A stretch of DNA of 7,026 nucleotides from Rhodobiaceae bacterium UBA7378 (GCA_002469805.1 DKNW01000005.1:22720-29745); one strand, 5' to 3'; counted from the first letter of the stretch, positions 1 through 6,529 are shown. Numbers and translations: made by a program. Notes: generated from the sequence alone by a model not told the origin.

Positions 1-30
1 GTTTTCAAGTTGCATGTTTTCAAGATGCGT
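1..30. repeat. 15-bp imperfect tandem duplication
   Basis: Bases 1-15 and 16-30 match at 13 of 15 positions; both begin GTTTTCAAG. In the open minus-strand frame the units read H-L-E-N and Q-L-E-N with an ATG codon at the second unit, so the duplication keeps that frame. It may extend left of the window, where it cannot be seen. Confidence 0.6.
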
Positions 31-139
31 GTCGTGACCATATAAGCGTTGATCAGTTGCTTGTTGACCGTATGCCTGTTGGTTGGATGAAAAAAATCGT
101 TGTGCCTCTATCCTTATCGGTGACGTGCGTCGTAAAAAC

Positions 140-159
140 GAATCACCTTAAGAATCACC
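140..159. repeat. Direct repeat GAATCACC with 12-bp period
   Basis: Two perfect 8-base copies of GAATCACC lie at 140-147 and 152-159, separated by TTAA. Same-face direct half-sites about one helical turn apart suit a tandem-binding regulator, and the pair lies upstream of the ETF-QO promoter candidate. No known operator is recognised, and an 8-base repeat can arise by chance or slippage. Confidence 0.4.
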
Positions 160-191
160 ATAGCATGACATTGGGTCGCAGGGGCCACACA

Positions 192-220
192 TTGCAGTTT
201 TGCGTGTGCCCGCCTAAATT
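192..220 (+). promoter_or_regulatory. Candidate promoter of the ETF-QO gene
   Basis: TTGCAG at 192-197 and TAAATT at 215-220 are separated by 17 bases, the usual spacing for a housekeeping sigma factor. The -35 box matches TTGACA at 3 of 6 positions and the -10 box matches TATAAT at 4 of 6. Transcription would start near 226-228 and leave a leader of about 60 bases. The match is weak; it is the best pair I could find upstream of the gene. Confidence 0.25.
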
Positions 221-279
221 ATCCCTAGTTTGGGGGCTATGGCCGTTTGTGCTAATGTGGTTCCACTTAGTGAAATTAT

Positions 280-283
280 GAGG
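280..283 (+). promoter_or_regulatory. Shine-Dalgarno of ETF-QO
   Basis: GAGG lies six bases before the ATG at 290. This selects 290 over the upstream in-frame starts at 230 (TTG), 239 and 278 (ATG), none of which has a comparable site, and over the later ATG at 299. Confidence 0.65.
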
Positions 284-289
284 TTTGTG

Positions 290-2002
290 ATGACTGATAT
301 GCCTGTCAATCAAGTCAACGCCCGTCAGGGCTGGGCATTGGCGCCGGAAGAGCGCGAGGCGATGGAATATGATGTGGTCATTGTTGGTGCTGGTCCCGCA
401 GGCCTGTCAGCAGCTATTCGTCTAAAGCAAATGGCTGAAGAAAAGGGTCAAGAAATTTCTGTTTGTGTGTTGGAGAAAGGCTCCGAAGTGGGCGCGCATA
501 TTCTATCGGGTGCGGTGATCGACCCTGTCGGCATCAACCGCCTATTCCCCGATTGGAAAGAACGCGGCGCACCTTTGGAAACCGAGGTTACGTCCGACCG
601 GTTCTTGTTTCTTGGACCTGCCGGCGCCTTGCCGCTTCCCAATTTCATTTTGCCGCCTTTGATGAAAAACCATGGCAATTATATCGCCAGTCTGGGAAAT
701 GTTGCGCGCTGGTTGGCTGAGCAAGCCGAAGCAATGGGCGTTGAGATTTATCCGGGCTTTGCCGCTGCCGAGCTTCTTTTCGACGATAACGGCGCGGTGC
801 GCGGTGTTGCGACGGGCGATATGGGTGTGTCGAAAACCGGCGAGAAAAAAGATGGTTGGATGCCGGGCATGGAATTGCTTGCGAAATACACCTTCTTAGC
901 CGAAGGGGTGCGCGGGTCTTTGTCCAAAGCGGCAATCGCCCAATATGATCTGGACGCTAATAGTGATTACCAGAAATTTGGTATTGGTATTAAAGAGTTA
1001 TGGCAGGTTGCGCCGGAAAATCACAAGTCGGGCCATGTTCAGCACACATTGGGTTGGCCGTTGGACAATAAAACCGGCGGCGGGTCATGGCTGTATCATT
1101 TTGGCGATAATTTTGTGTCGATCGGTTTTGTAACCCATCTGAACTACCAAAACCCGCATTTGTCGCCTTTTGACGAGTTCCAGCGGTTTAAAATGCATCC
1201 GGCCATTCGTCAGACGCTTGAGGGTGGCAAACGTGTATCTTATGGCGCGCGGGCTATTACCGAAGGGGGGTATCAATCGGTTCCAAAATTGGCATTTCCT
1301 GGCGGCGCTCTGATCGGTTGCTCGGCAGGTTTTGTCAATGTGCCGCGGATCAAGGGCAGTCACAACGCCATGGAAACCGGCATTATGGCTGCTGAAGCGG
1401 CTTTCGAGGCGCTGGCAGATGGACGCTCTTATGATGAGTTGAGCGCGTATCAGCAAGCCTATGATACGAGCCGCGTCGCCAAAGAGCTGAAAATGGTGCG
1501 CAACGTCAAACCTCTGCTCACGAAGTTTGGTAATTTCCTAGGCACAGTGCTCGGCGGCGCCGAAATGTGGATGCGGACATTGGGGATTGGTCTGCCTTTT
1601 ACCCTATCGCATGGGAAACCCGACCACGCCGCCATGAAAAAAGCAGATGAATGCAAGCCGATCGATTATCCGAAGCCGGATGGCGAGGTGGCTTTTGACA
1701 AGCTGTCATCGGTATTTTTGTCGGCGACGAACCACGAAGAGGACCAGCCCGCGCATTTGACGCTGAAAGACTCATCGGTGCCGGTTGGTGTTAATCTGCC
1801 TGAATATGATGAGCCGGCGCAGCGCTATTGCCCTGCGGGTGTGTATGAAGTCGTGCGCGAAGAAAACGGCACTAACCCGCGTTTGCAAATCAATGCTCAA
1901 AACTGTGTTCACTGCAAAACCTGCGATATTAAGGATCCAAGCCAGAATATTAACTGGGTTGTTCCCGAAGGCGCGGGCGGGCCGAATTATCCAAACATGT
2001 AG
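290..2002 (+). CDS. Electron transfer flavoprotein-ubiquinone oxidoreductase (ETF-QO)
   Basis: 570 residues. ETF-QO is a membrane-associated iron-sulfur flavoprotein that passes electrons from reduced ETF, which collects them from acyl-CoA and other dehydrogenases, to ubiquinone. The protein opens with an FAD-binding Rossmann fold (YDVVIVGAGPAGLSAA, residues 27-42, GxGxxG complete), followed by the E-K-G-x-x-x-G-A-H-I-L-S-G-A segment near 62-75 typical of the family. A second conserved stretch (FPGGALIGCSAGFVNVPRIK, 336-355) precedes G-S-H-N-A-M. The C-terminal [4Fe-4S] domain keeps all four cysteines: C514 in R-Y-C-P-A-G-V-Y-E, and C539, C542, C545 in NCVHCKTCDIKDP. Length and domain order are those of complete bacterial members. 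It appears to be first in a rightward run with the TPR gene 60 bases downstream. No etfA or etfB lies in the window, so its ETF partner must be encoded elsewhere. Confidence 0.97.
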   Translation: MTDMPVNQVNARQGWALAPEEREAMEYDVVIVGAGPAGLSAAIRLKQMAEEKGQEISVCVLEKGSEVGAHILSGAVIDPVGINRLFPDWKERGAPLETEVTSDRFLFLGPAGALPLPNFILPPLMKNHGNYIASLGNVARWLAEQAEAMGVEIYPGFAAAELLFDDNGAVRGVATGDMGVSKTGEKKDGWMPGMELLAKYTFLAEGVRGSLSKAAIAQYDLDANSDYQKFGIGIKELWQVAPENHKSGHVQHTLGWPLDNKTGGGSWLYHFGDNFVSIGFVTHLNYQNPHLSPFDEFQRFKMHPAIRQTLEGGKRVSYGARAITEGGYQSVPKLAFPGGALIGCSAGFVNVPRIKGSHNAMETGIMAAEAAFEALADGRSYDELSAYQQAYDTSRVAKELKMVRNVKPLLTKFGNFLGTVLGGAEMWMRTLGIGLPFTLSHGKPDHAAMKKADECKPIDYPKPDGEVAFDKLSSVFLSATNHEEDQPAHLTLKDSSVPVGVNLPEYDEPAQRYCPAGVYEVVREENGTNPRLQINAQNCVHCKTCDIKDPSQNINWVVPEGAGGPNYPNM

Positions 2003-2019
2003 CCGTTTCAGCCATTGCG

Positions 2020-2057
2020 CCTGTCGGGTGTCCTGATAAACTTGCGACACACAGGAG
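2020..2057 (+). promoter_or_regulatory. Hairpin covering the Shine-Dalgarno of the TPR gene
   Basis: In the 60-base gap after ETF-QO, CCTGT (2020-2024) can pair with ACAGG (2051-2055) and GTGTC (2028-2032) with GACAC (2046-2050), giving ten Watson-Crick pairs with a three-base bulge (2025-2027) and a 13-base loop. The 3' arm contains the first three bases of the AGGAG Shine-Dalgarno (2053-2057), which lies five bases before the ATG at 2063. If the stem forms, it would limit initiation on the TPR gene. No T-run follows, so it is not an intrinsic terminator. Whether it folds in vivo is inference. Confidence 0.4.
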
Positions 2058-2062
2058 TTTGG

Positions 2063-3805
2063 ATGAAGTTAAGGCACTATCTGCTGTTGGGGCTGGCTGG
2101 CATGGTCGTGGTCGGTGTTGCGCTCGGCACTTTTCTGGCGGCGCGTGTGCCGCATTATGCCAATCCGTCGGGACTGGCGGGTGCATATCTGGCAGCACAG
2201 TTTGCGCTAGGCTCCAATGATCTCGCGCAAGCCGGCGATTATCTGGAGCGCGCGCTTGAGACCGATCCTGACGATCCGAATTTATTGCAAAGCGCTATGC
2301 GTGCGCGTCTTGTCGGCGGGCGGGTGCCGCAGGCTGTCGATATCGCGCAAACCTTGATATCGCAAACGCCGGATAATCAACAGGCCGGCTTGTTATTGGC
2401 GATCGCAGCTTTTGAGGCTGGCAGATATTCGAGTGCCGAGCGTTATCTGAGCAAAATGAACAAAGGGCCGATGGCCCGGCTGCTGGAGCCGAATATCCGG
2501 CTCTGGATGGCCATTGCCGAAAATAATCGCGATGCGGTTCAATCGGCTGTGTCGCAATTACGCCGAAGCGCGGCCTTTACGCCGATCAGCATGTTGCAGG
2601 TTGGGCAAGCCATGGAACTGTCGGGCGATATCCAAGGCGCTAGCGAAGCCTATGAGACCGGCCTGCGGGCAGGCGGCGCAAGCTATTTCTTTTTCGTCAA
2701 AGCCTATGGTGGTTATTTGGAACGCCAGGGCGATGTAGACGCCGCACGCAATCTTTATCAGGATTATCACAATACGCATTTGACCCACCCGCATGTTAGC
2801 GCCGCACTGGCGCGCTTGAATGCCGCCGGTACACCGGCGCCGCCGCCACCGCTGGCGCGTAATGTGCGGGTACAGCTTGCTTATGCTTTTTATGCTGTGG
2901 CGGAAGTCATGGAGCGTGAAAAGCGCCTTGAATTGGCACTTGCCTATGCGCATCTGGCGCTGTTCTTGGAACCTGAAAGCGATATTGCCGTGTTTATGAC
3001 GGCGGAAATATTCGCCCGCCATGAACGCTGGACCGCGGCCGGTGATCGGTTTGCGTTGATTGCACCAGAGCAGGTTATGTATCGGGCAGCCCAGATCAAG
3101 CGTGCGGAAATGCTTAATGAAGTTGATGCTGTCGAAGAGGCTATTTCGGTTCTTTACGCCGTGATGACGAATACGAGCGATGATATTGATGTGCTCGTGG
3201 CGCTGGGAGATATGCTGCGTTTCCGCTTCCGCTTCGAAGAAGCAGAGCAGGCCTATGACAAGGCGATCGGCTTTATCCGCGAGGAGCGCGCGATTTATTG
3301 GCATGTATATTTTGCTCGCGGCATCACGCGCGAGCGGCAGGGCAATTGGGTTATGGCCGAAGTGGATTTGCAAAAAGCCCGTCAGTTATCGGGTGATGAG
3401 CCGCATGTGTTGAACTATCTGGGATATAGCTGGATCGATCAGGGCATTTATCTGAAAGAGGGCTTGCGCATTATCGAATTGGCTGTTCGCAAGGAACCGT
3501 CAAATGGATTTTTTGTCGATAGTCTGGGTTGGGCGCATTACCAGTTGGGGCAGTATGACAAGGCTCTGGGTTACCTGGAACACGCCTCGCGTCTGGAGCC
3601 AACAGATGCAGTGATCACCGAACATCTGGGCGATGTGTTGTGGCAGTTGGGTCGCGAGGTTGAGGCCCGCTACCAGTGGCGCAAGGCTCTGGCTTTCGAT
3701 CCAGTCGACGAAGATCGCCTTAAAATTGAAAGTAAAATTATTACCGGATTGGAAATCGCACCAGAATTGGGACCAGAAAAATTGTCTGGCGGCACAGAAA
3801 TCTAG
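2063..3805 (+). CDS. Membrane-anchored or exported TPR protein of unknown function
   Basis: 580 residues from the ATG preceded by AGGAG; an in-frame TTG at 2015 has no such site. Residues 6-27 form a hydrophobic segment after a K/R/H-containing start, either an uncleaved anchor or a signal peptide; a site after P-H-Y-A (residue 33) is conceivable. There is no lipobox cysteine. The rest is helical repeat protein: TPR-like units near 38-70, 105-130, 180-235 and 375-405, a proline-rich linker at 257-264, and the clearest array at 446-548 with motifs such as L-G-Y-S-W-I-D-Q-G, S-L-G-W-A-H-Y-Q-L-G-Q-Y-D-K-A and E-H-L-G-D-V-L-W-Q-L-G. TPR arrays are protein-binding scaffolds, so a role in envelope assembly is a guess from export and neighbourhood. 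Its stop codon touches the ispE start, so the two are almost certainly co-transcribed. From memory, gammaproteobacteria such as Pseudomonas also keep a similar TPR gene near ispE, with lolB between. Confidence 0.85.
   Translation: MKLRHYLLLGLAGMVVVGVALGTFLAARVPHYANPSGLAGAYLAAQFALGSNDLAQAGDYLERALETDPDDPNLLQSAMRARLVGGRVPQAVDIAQTLISQTPDNQQAGLLLAIAAFEAGRYSSAERYLSKMNKGPMARLLEPNIRLWMAIAENNRDAVQSAVSQLRRSAAFTPISMLQVGQAMELSGDIQGASEAYETGLRAGGASYFFFVKAYGGYLERQGDVDAARNLYQDYHNTHLTHPHVSAALARLNAAGTPAPPPPLARNVRVQLAYAFYAVAEVMEREKRLELALAYAHLALFLEPESDIAVFMTAEIFARHERWTAAGDRFALIAPEQVMYRAAQIKRAEMLNEVDAVEEAISVLYAVMTNTSDDIDVLVALGDMLRFRFRFEEAEQAYDKAIGFIREERAIYWHVYFARGITRERQGNWVMAEVDLQKARQLSGDEPHVLNYLGYSWIDQGIYLKEGLRIIELAVRKEPSNGFFVDSLGWAHYQLGQYDKALGYLEHASRLEPTDAVITEHLGDVLWQLGREVEARYQWRKALAFDPVDEDRLKIESKIITGLEIAPELGPEKLSGGTEI
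3218..3235 (+). repeat. Three tandem 6-bp units encoding (Arg-Phe)3
   Basis: CGTTTC and two copies of CGCTTC follow one another, encoding R-F-R-F-R-F (residues 386-391) of the TPR protein. The frame is kept. This looks like slippage within a helix of the TPR array. Confidence 0.6.
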
Positions 3806-4720
3806 ATGTTCACTGCGCTAACACTGACCGCACCTGCAAAGATAAATCTGTCTCTGCGGGTTACGGGTCGGCGAGATGATGGCTATCATACGCTGGAAAG
3901 TCTGGTGGCTTTTGCTGCTTTTGGAGACACGCTTCACTTGCGTCGTGCGCGCGCCACTCGATTCGTGATTGATGGTGCGGGCGTTTTCGCGGATGAATCC
4001 AACCTTGTGATGCGCGCATTGCGATGTCTCGAAGCCTATATTGGCAAGGCGTTACCGACGGATATTCGACTGCGCAAAGACCTGCCCGTCGCCGCGGGCC
4101 TTGGTGGTGGATCAGCCGACGCCGCTGCCATGCTGAACGGGCTCAACAAATTATACAATCTCGATTTATCTGAGGCGCAACGCGAGATACTGGGCGCCAA
4201 GCTAGGCGCCGATGTGCCAGCATGTCTCGCAAGCGGGCCTGGCTGGATGACCGGCACCGGTGTTGAGATTACGCGTCTTGATGACTTGCCAGTTGCCGAT
4301 ATCGTGTTGGTTAATCCGCGTATCGACCTGCCAACAGCGTCGGTTTTTGAGGCGCTTGCATGTCACCACGCGCCGCCGCCCCACCCATCGCTACCGCCGC
4401 ATATCGCGAACTTTGCGGCTTTGTGCGATTTTATATCTACGCAAAGCAACGACCTTGAAGCCGCCGCCATGCATATCGTTCCTGAAATTTCTGAATGTTT
4501 GCAGGCATTGCGTGATAGTGGCGCGGCGTATGTCGGCATGAGCGGTAGCGGAGCAACTTGCTTTGGTCTTATGCCACCGGCTGGCGGAGCAGACATTGCG
4601 GTTGCTTATCGCGCGCGCCGCCCTGATGACTGGTGCGTAGCCAGTTGGTTAATAGGCCCGGGCGATGCAGAAATCGGCGAGCCGTATCAACAACGTCCGG
4701 GTGTCACTGGGCGGCAATAA
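3806..4720 (+). CDS. ispE: 4-diphosphocytidyl-2-C-methyl-D-erythritol kinase
   Basis: 304 residues. IspE phosphorylates the 2-hydroxyl of CDP-methylerythritol with ATP in the MEP pathway to isopentenyl diphosphate, in the cytosol. It is a GHMP kinase: A-P-A-K-I-N-L-S-L at 9-17 with the substrate-binding lysine K12, the ATP loop PVAAGLGGGSADAAA at 94-108, G-A-D-V-P at 134-138 with the expected catalytic aspartate D136, and the third motif M-S-G-S-G-A-T-C-F at 245-253. A Pro/His-rich loop lies at 187-199. The ATG directly follows the TPR stop (TAGATG) and has no good Shine-Dalgarno, so translation is probably coupled to the gene before. The usual family C-terminus is reached near W-C-V-A-S-W-L-I (277-283); the roughly 20 residues beyond it are read from DNA that also encodes, on the other strand, the end of the polyprenyl synthase, and look like a read-through tail. 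Confidence 0.96.
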   Translation: MFTALTLTAPAKINLSLRVTGRRDDGYHTLESLVAFAAFGDTLHLRRARATRFVIDGAGVFADESNLVMRALRCLEAYIGKALPTDIRLRKDLPVAAGLGGGSADAAAMLNGLNKLYNLDLSEAQREILGAKLGADVPACLASGPGWMTGTGVEITRLDDLPVADIVLVNPRIDLPTASVFEALACHHAPPPHPSLPPHIANFAALCDFISTQSNDLEAAAMHIVPEISECLQALRDSGAAYVGMSGSGATCFGLMPPAGGADIAVAYRARRPDDWCVASWLIGPGDAEIGEPYQQRPGVTGRQ

Positions 4721-5665
4721 AGCCAATGCATCTTTGGCCTTCTCGCCGTAATGCGTTGCGCGCGCCACAGTGTCCTTCAAAGCTGCTGTTGACCGCAAAT
4801 ACGCCACTGCTTGCTCAAAATCCGCATTATCATCAGTGGCTTGCATAGCCTGTTTCCAAAAGTTACGGCTGTTTTCATTGCCGCGCCGATACGCCAACAC
4901 GACAGGCAGTGTAACCTTGCCTTCGCGGAAATCTTCGCCAGTATTTTTGCCCAAGACACGGTTAACGCTGCCATAATCCAAAGCATCGTCAACCAGCTGG
5001 AAAGCGATGCCTAGATTTCTGCCATATGATTCCAGCGCGTCAATAGTAGTTGGTGAGGCTTCCGCCAGTATGCCGCCAACCTCTGCCGCCGCTGCAAACA
5101 GAGCTGCGGTTTTGGCATCGATAATGCGCAGATAATTATCCTCGCTAATATCGGCATTGCGCATCGCGGCAAGCTGCATTACCTCGCCTTCGGCAATGAT
5201 GGCCGCGGCATTTGAAAGCACGTCAAGCGCGGCAAGGTTCTCGGCTCCAACCATCATGCGGAAAGCCTGACCCAAAAGAAAATCGCCAACTAGCACGCTG
5301 GTGGGATTGCCCCAAATTTTTCGCGCCGTCGGTTTTCCGCGCCGCAGATCGCTGTCATCGACCACATCATCATGCAGCAGCGTCGCTGTGTGCATGAATT
5401 CAACCGCGGCGGCAAGCATAATGTGTCGCGTTCCCTGATAGCCGCAAAGCTGCGCGGCAGAAAGCGTCAAAAGCGGGCGTAGACGTTTGCCACCGGCACC
5501 AATAATATGGTCGCTGACCTCCGGTATCAGGCTGGCCGCCGACGATAAATTTGCTGACAAGGTTGCTTCAACCTGCACCAGATCATCGGCGAAGAAATCG
5601 TGTAACTCTTCCAACGCATCGTCGGTCGACCGCTGATCAGCATTGATATTTATTATGGTTGCCAT
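4649..5665 (-). CDS. ispB: All-trans long-chain polyprenyl (octa-/decaprenyl) diphosphate synthase
   Basis: 338 residues. A trans-prenyltransferase that adds isopentenyl diphosphate units to an allylic primer to make the ubiquinone side chain. Motifs in order: G-G-K-R-L-R-P (58-64), first aspartate-rich motif L-L-H-D-D-V-V-D-D-S-D-L-R-R-G-K-P-T (96-113; D99, D100, D103), K-T-A-A-L-F (185-190), second aspartate-rich motif Q-L-V-D-D-A-L-D-Y (223-231; D226, D227, D230), and G-E-D-F-R-E-G-K-V-T-L-P (243-254). The residue five before the first aspartate is Ala (A94), a small side chain consistent with a long product; many alphaproteobacteria make ubiquinone-10, so decaprenyl is plausible but not proven. 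The start is the ATG with GAGG six bases upstream; a TTG at 5719 would add 18 unconserved residues. The gene runs convergent to ispE with a 72-base overlap and divergent from the methyltransferase gene. Confidence 0.95.
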   Translation of the reverse strand: MATIININADQRSTDDALEELHDFFADDLVQVEATLSANLSSAASLIPEVSDHIIGAGGKRLRPLLTLSAAQLCGYQGTRHIMLAAAVEFMHTATLLHDDVVDDSDLRRGKPTARKIWGNPTSVLVGDFLLGQAFRMMVGAENLAALDVLSNAAAIIAEGEVMQLAAMRNADISEDNYLRIIDAKTAALFAAAAEVGGILAEASPTTIDALESYGRNLGIAFQLVDDALDYGSVNRVLGKNTGEDFREGKVTLPVVLAYRRGNENSRNFWKQAMQATDDNADFEQAVAYLRSTAALKDTVARATHYGEKAKDALALLPPSDTRTLLIRLADFCIARAY

Positions 5666-5671
5666 CTCTAA

Positions 5672-5675
5672 CCTC
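5672..5675 (-). promoter_or_regulatory. Shine-Dalgarno of the polyprenyl synthase
   Basis: On the minus strand GAGG lies six bases before the ATG at 5665, which selects this start over the TTG at 5719. Confidence 0.65.
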
Positions 5676-5690
5676 AATATAAGGTATGTT

Positions 5691-5719
5691 CTCGTATCGT
5701 TGCGCGGCGAAAAGGTCAA
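5691..5719 (-). promoter_or_regulatory. Candidate promoter of the polyprenyl synthase
   Basis: On the minus strand TTGACC (5719-5714) is followed after 17 bases by TACGAG (5696-5691). The -35 box matches TTGACA at 5 of 6 positions, and a second overlapping TTGAC sits five bases upstream (5724-5720). The -10 box is poor (3 of 6). The start site would fall near 5684, leaving a leader of about 20 bases that still contains the Shine-Dalgarno. Confidence 0.35.
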
Positions 5720-5752
5720 GTCAAAGCCGTGTCACAAGGGGCGGGCATATTG

Positions 5753-6529
5753 ATGCAGGGTCAATCAACCGAGAATGACGGTTTCACCAATGACGGGTTC
5801 CTCGGCAATCGACTGTCGGTGCGTCAGCCACGGCAGGGGCATCGCAGCGGGCATGATGCCGTTTTGCTCGCTGCCAGTGTGCATGATGCGGCTGAAACAG
5901 TTTGCGATCTCGGCGCGGGTGTCGGCGTTGTTGGCTTGTGTGCGTTGGCGCGCTTGCCCATGGCGCGCCTTGTTGGTGTAGATATTGACCCCGATTTATG
6001 CGCGGTTGCGCTGGAAAATGCCCGCATCAACGGCCTAGATGCGCGCGCGCAATTTGTTGCCGCGGATATCACCGGCCCGTTCGCCAATTTGGGCCTTAAA
6101 GCCAATAGCTTTGATCATGTGGTGGCCAATCCACCCTATTATGAGCGCGACCGTGTAAAACCGCTTGCGGATGAAGCCCGCGCGCGGGCGCATCAAATCG
6201 ATGAAGCCGGTCTTGAAAGCTGGGTACGATGCGCGTGTGCGTTGGCGGGAGCTGGTGGGCGTGTGACCTTTGTTCATCGCGCTGATGCGCTTGACGACCT
6301 ATTGTCGGCTATGCGTTCGCGGCTCGGGGCGTTACATATTCAGCCGATTGCGCCGCGCATCGGCCAGCCTGCGCATCGGGTGTTGGTGCAGGGTTGCCGC
6401 GATTCGCGCGCGCCGCTTGTCATTTTGCCGCCTCTGGTGTTGCACAATGAAGCCGGTGAACAAAGCACAGAAGCCGAGGCGATTTTACGCCATGGCGCGG
6501 CGCTTGCTTTTGCGGGAACGGGTCGCTAA
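5753..6529 (+). CDS. TrmN6-like tRNA1(Val) (adenine(37)-N6)-methyltransferase family protein
   Basis: 258 residues from the ATG at 5753. A class I SAM-dependent methyltransferase of the YfiC/TrmN6 group (COG4123), whose studied member methylates N6 of A37 in tRNA1(Val). Visible from this start: the entry segment G-F-L-G-N-R-L-S-V-R-Q-P-R-Q-G-H-R-S-G-H-D-A (15-36), SAM motif I V-C-D-L-G-A-G-V-G-V-V-G-L (50-62), acidic motif II G-V-D-I-D-P (75-80), A-D-I-T (104-107), and N-P-P-Y-Y (126-130), the signature of amino-group methylation of adenine. The family is firm; the exact substrate is inferred. Start choice is uncertain: AAGGGG lies 11 bases before 5753, while an in-frame GTG at 5729 adds eight residues but has only a distant AAGG. 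The gene is divergent from the polyprenyl synthase, 87 bases apart, and precedes glyQ on the same strand, so it may be co-transcribed with glyQ. Confidence 0.85.
   Translation: MQGQSTENDGFTNDGFLGNRLSVRQPRQGHRSGHDAVLLAASVHDAAETVCDLGAGVGVVGLCALARLPMARLVGVDIDPDLCAVALENARINGLDARAQFVAADITGPFANLGLKANSFDHVVANPPYYERDRVKPLADEARARAHQIDEAGLESWVRCACALAGAGGRVTFVHRADALDDLLSAMRSRLGALHIQPIAPRIGQPAHRVLVQGCRDSRAPLVILPPLVLHNEAGEQSTEAEAILRHGAALAFAGTGR
5774..5803 (+). repeat. 15-bp tandem duplication at the methyltransferase N-terminus
   Basis: Bases 5774-5788 and 5789-5803 match at 12 of 15 positions; both begin AATGACGG. They encode N-D-G-F-T and N-D-G-F-L, so the family's single D-G-F-L-G entry motif appears here with an extra copy in front. 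The frame is kept, consistent with slippage. Confidence 0.65.

Larger units (their letters stand above)
1..289. other. Upstream region without a convincing gene
   Basis: No frame here looks like a real protein. A rightward frame from a TTG at 57 to 281 gives a peptide rich in Cys, Trp and His with no family resemblance. On the minus strand one frame is open from 147 to the left edge, with a single ATG (cat at 13-15) giving M-Q-L-E-N before the edge; it could be the first codons of a divergent gene lying outside the window, but no good Shine-Dalgarno precedes it. From memory, a family 4 uracil-DNA glycosylase gene often lies divergent to ETF-QO in alphaproteobacteria, but five residues cannot test that. 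The region also holds two short direct repeats and a weak promoter candidate, listed separately. Confidence 0.5.

Noticed and set aside
57..281. 74-codon rightward frame with an internal M-K-K-I-V-V-P-L-S-L start that resembles a signal peptide
   Set aside because: The rest of the peptide has no protein-like character (many Trp, Cys, His), and no Shine-Dalgarno precedes the TTG or the internal ATG at 88.
230..289. Upstream starts for ETF-QO at 230, 239 and 278
   Set aside because: The GAGG six bases before 290 is the only good site, and the extra residues are not family-like.
1085..1456. 123-codon open frame antisense to ETF-QO
   Set aside because: It covers a conserved part of ETF-QO and its product resembles no family I know.
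2824..2839. Palindrome CGCCGGT-ac-ACCGGCG inside the TPR gene
   Set aside because: It encodes the Ala/Gly/Pro linker in GC-rich codons and has a two-base loop, so chance is the better explanation.
2558..3373. 271-codon open frame antisense to the TPR gene
   Set aside because: It lies wholly inside a clear gene, has a His/Arg/Cys/Ile-rich composition with no recognisable motif, and no supporting Shine-Dalgarno; it looks like a frame left open by the codon use of the sense gene.
4722..4738. GCCAA/TTGGC hairpin just after the ispE stop as a terminator
   Set aside because: The stem has only five pairs, no T-run follows, and it lies inside the coding sequence of the synthase.
5729..5752. GTG start for the methyltransferase
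   Set aside because: Only a distant AAGG precedes it. It cannot be excluded, since the site for 5753 is also poorly spaced.
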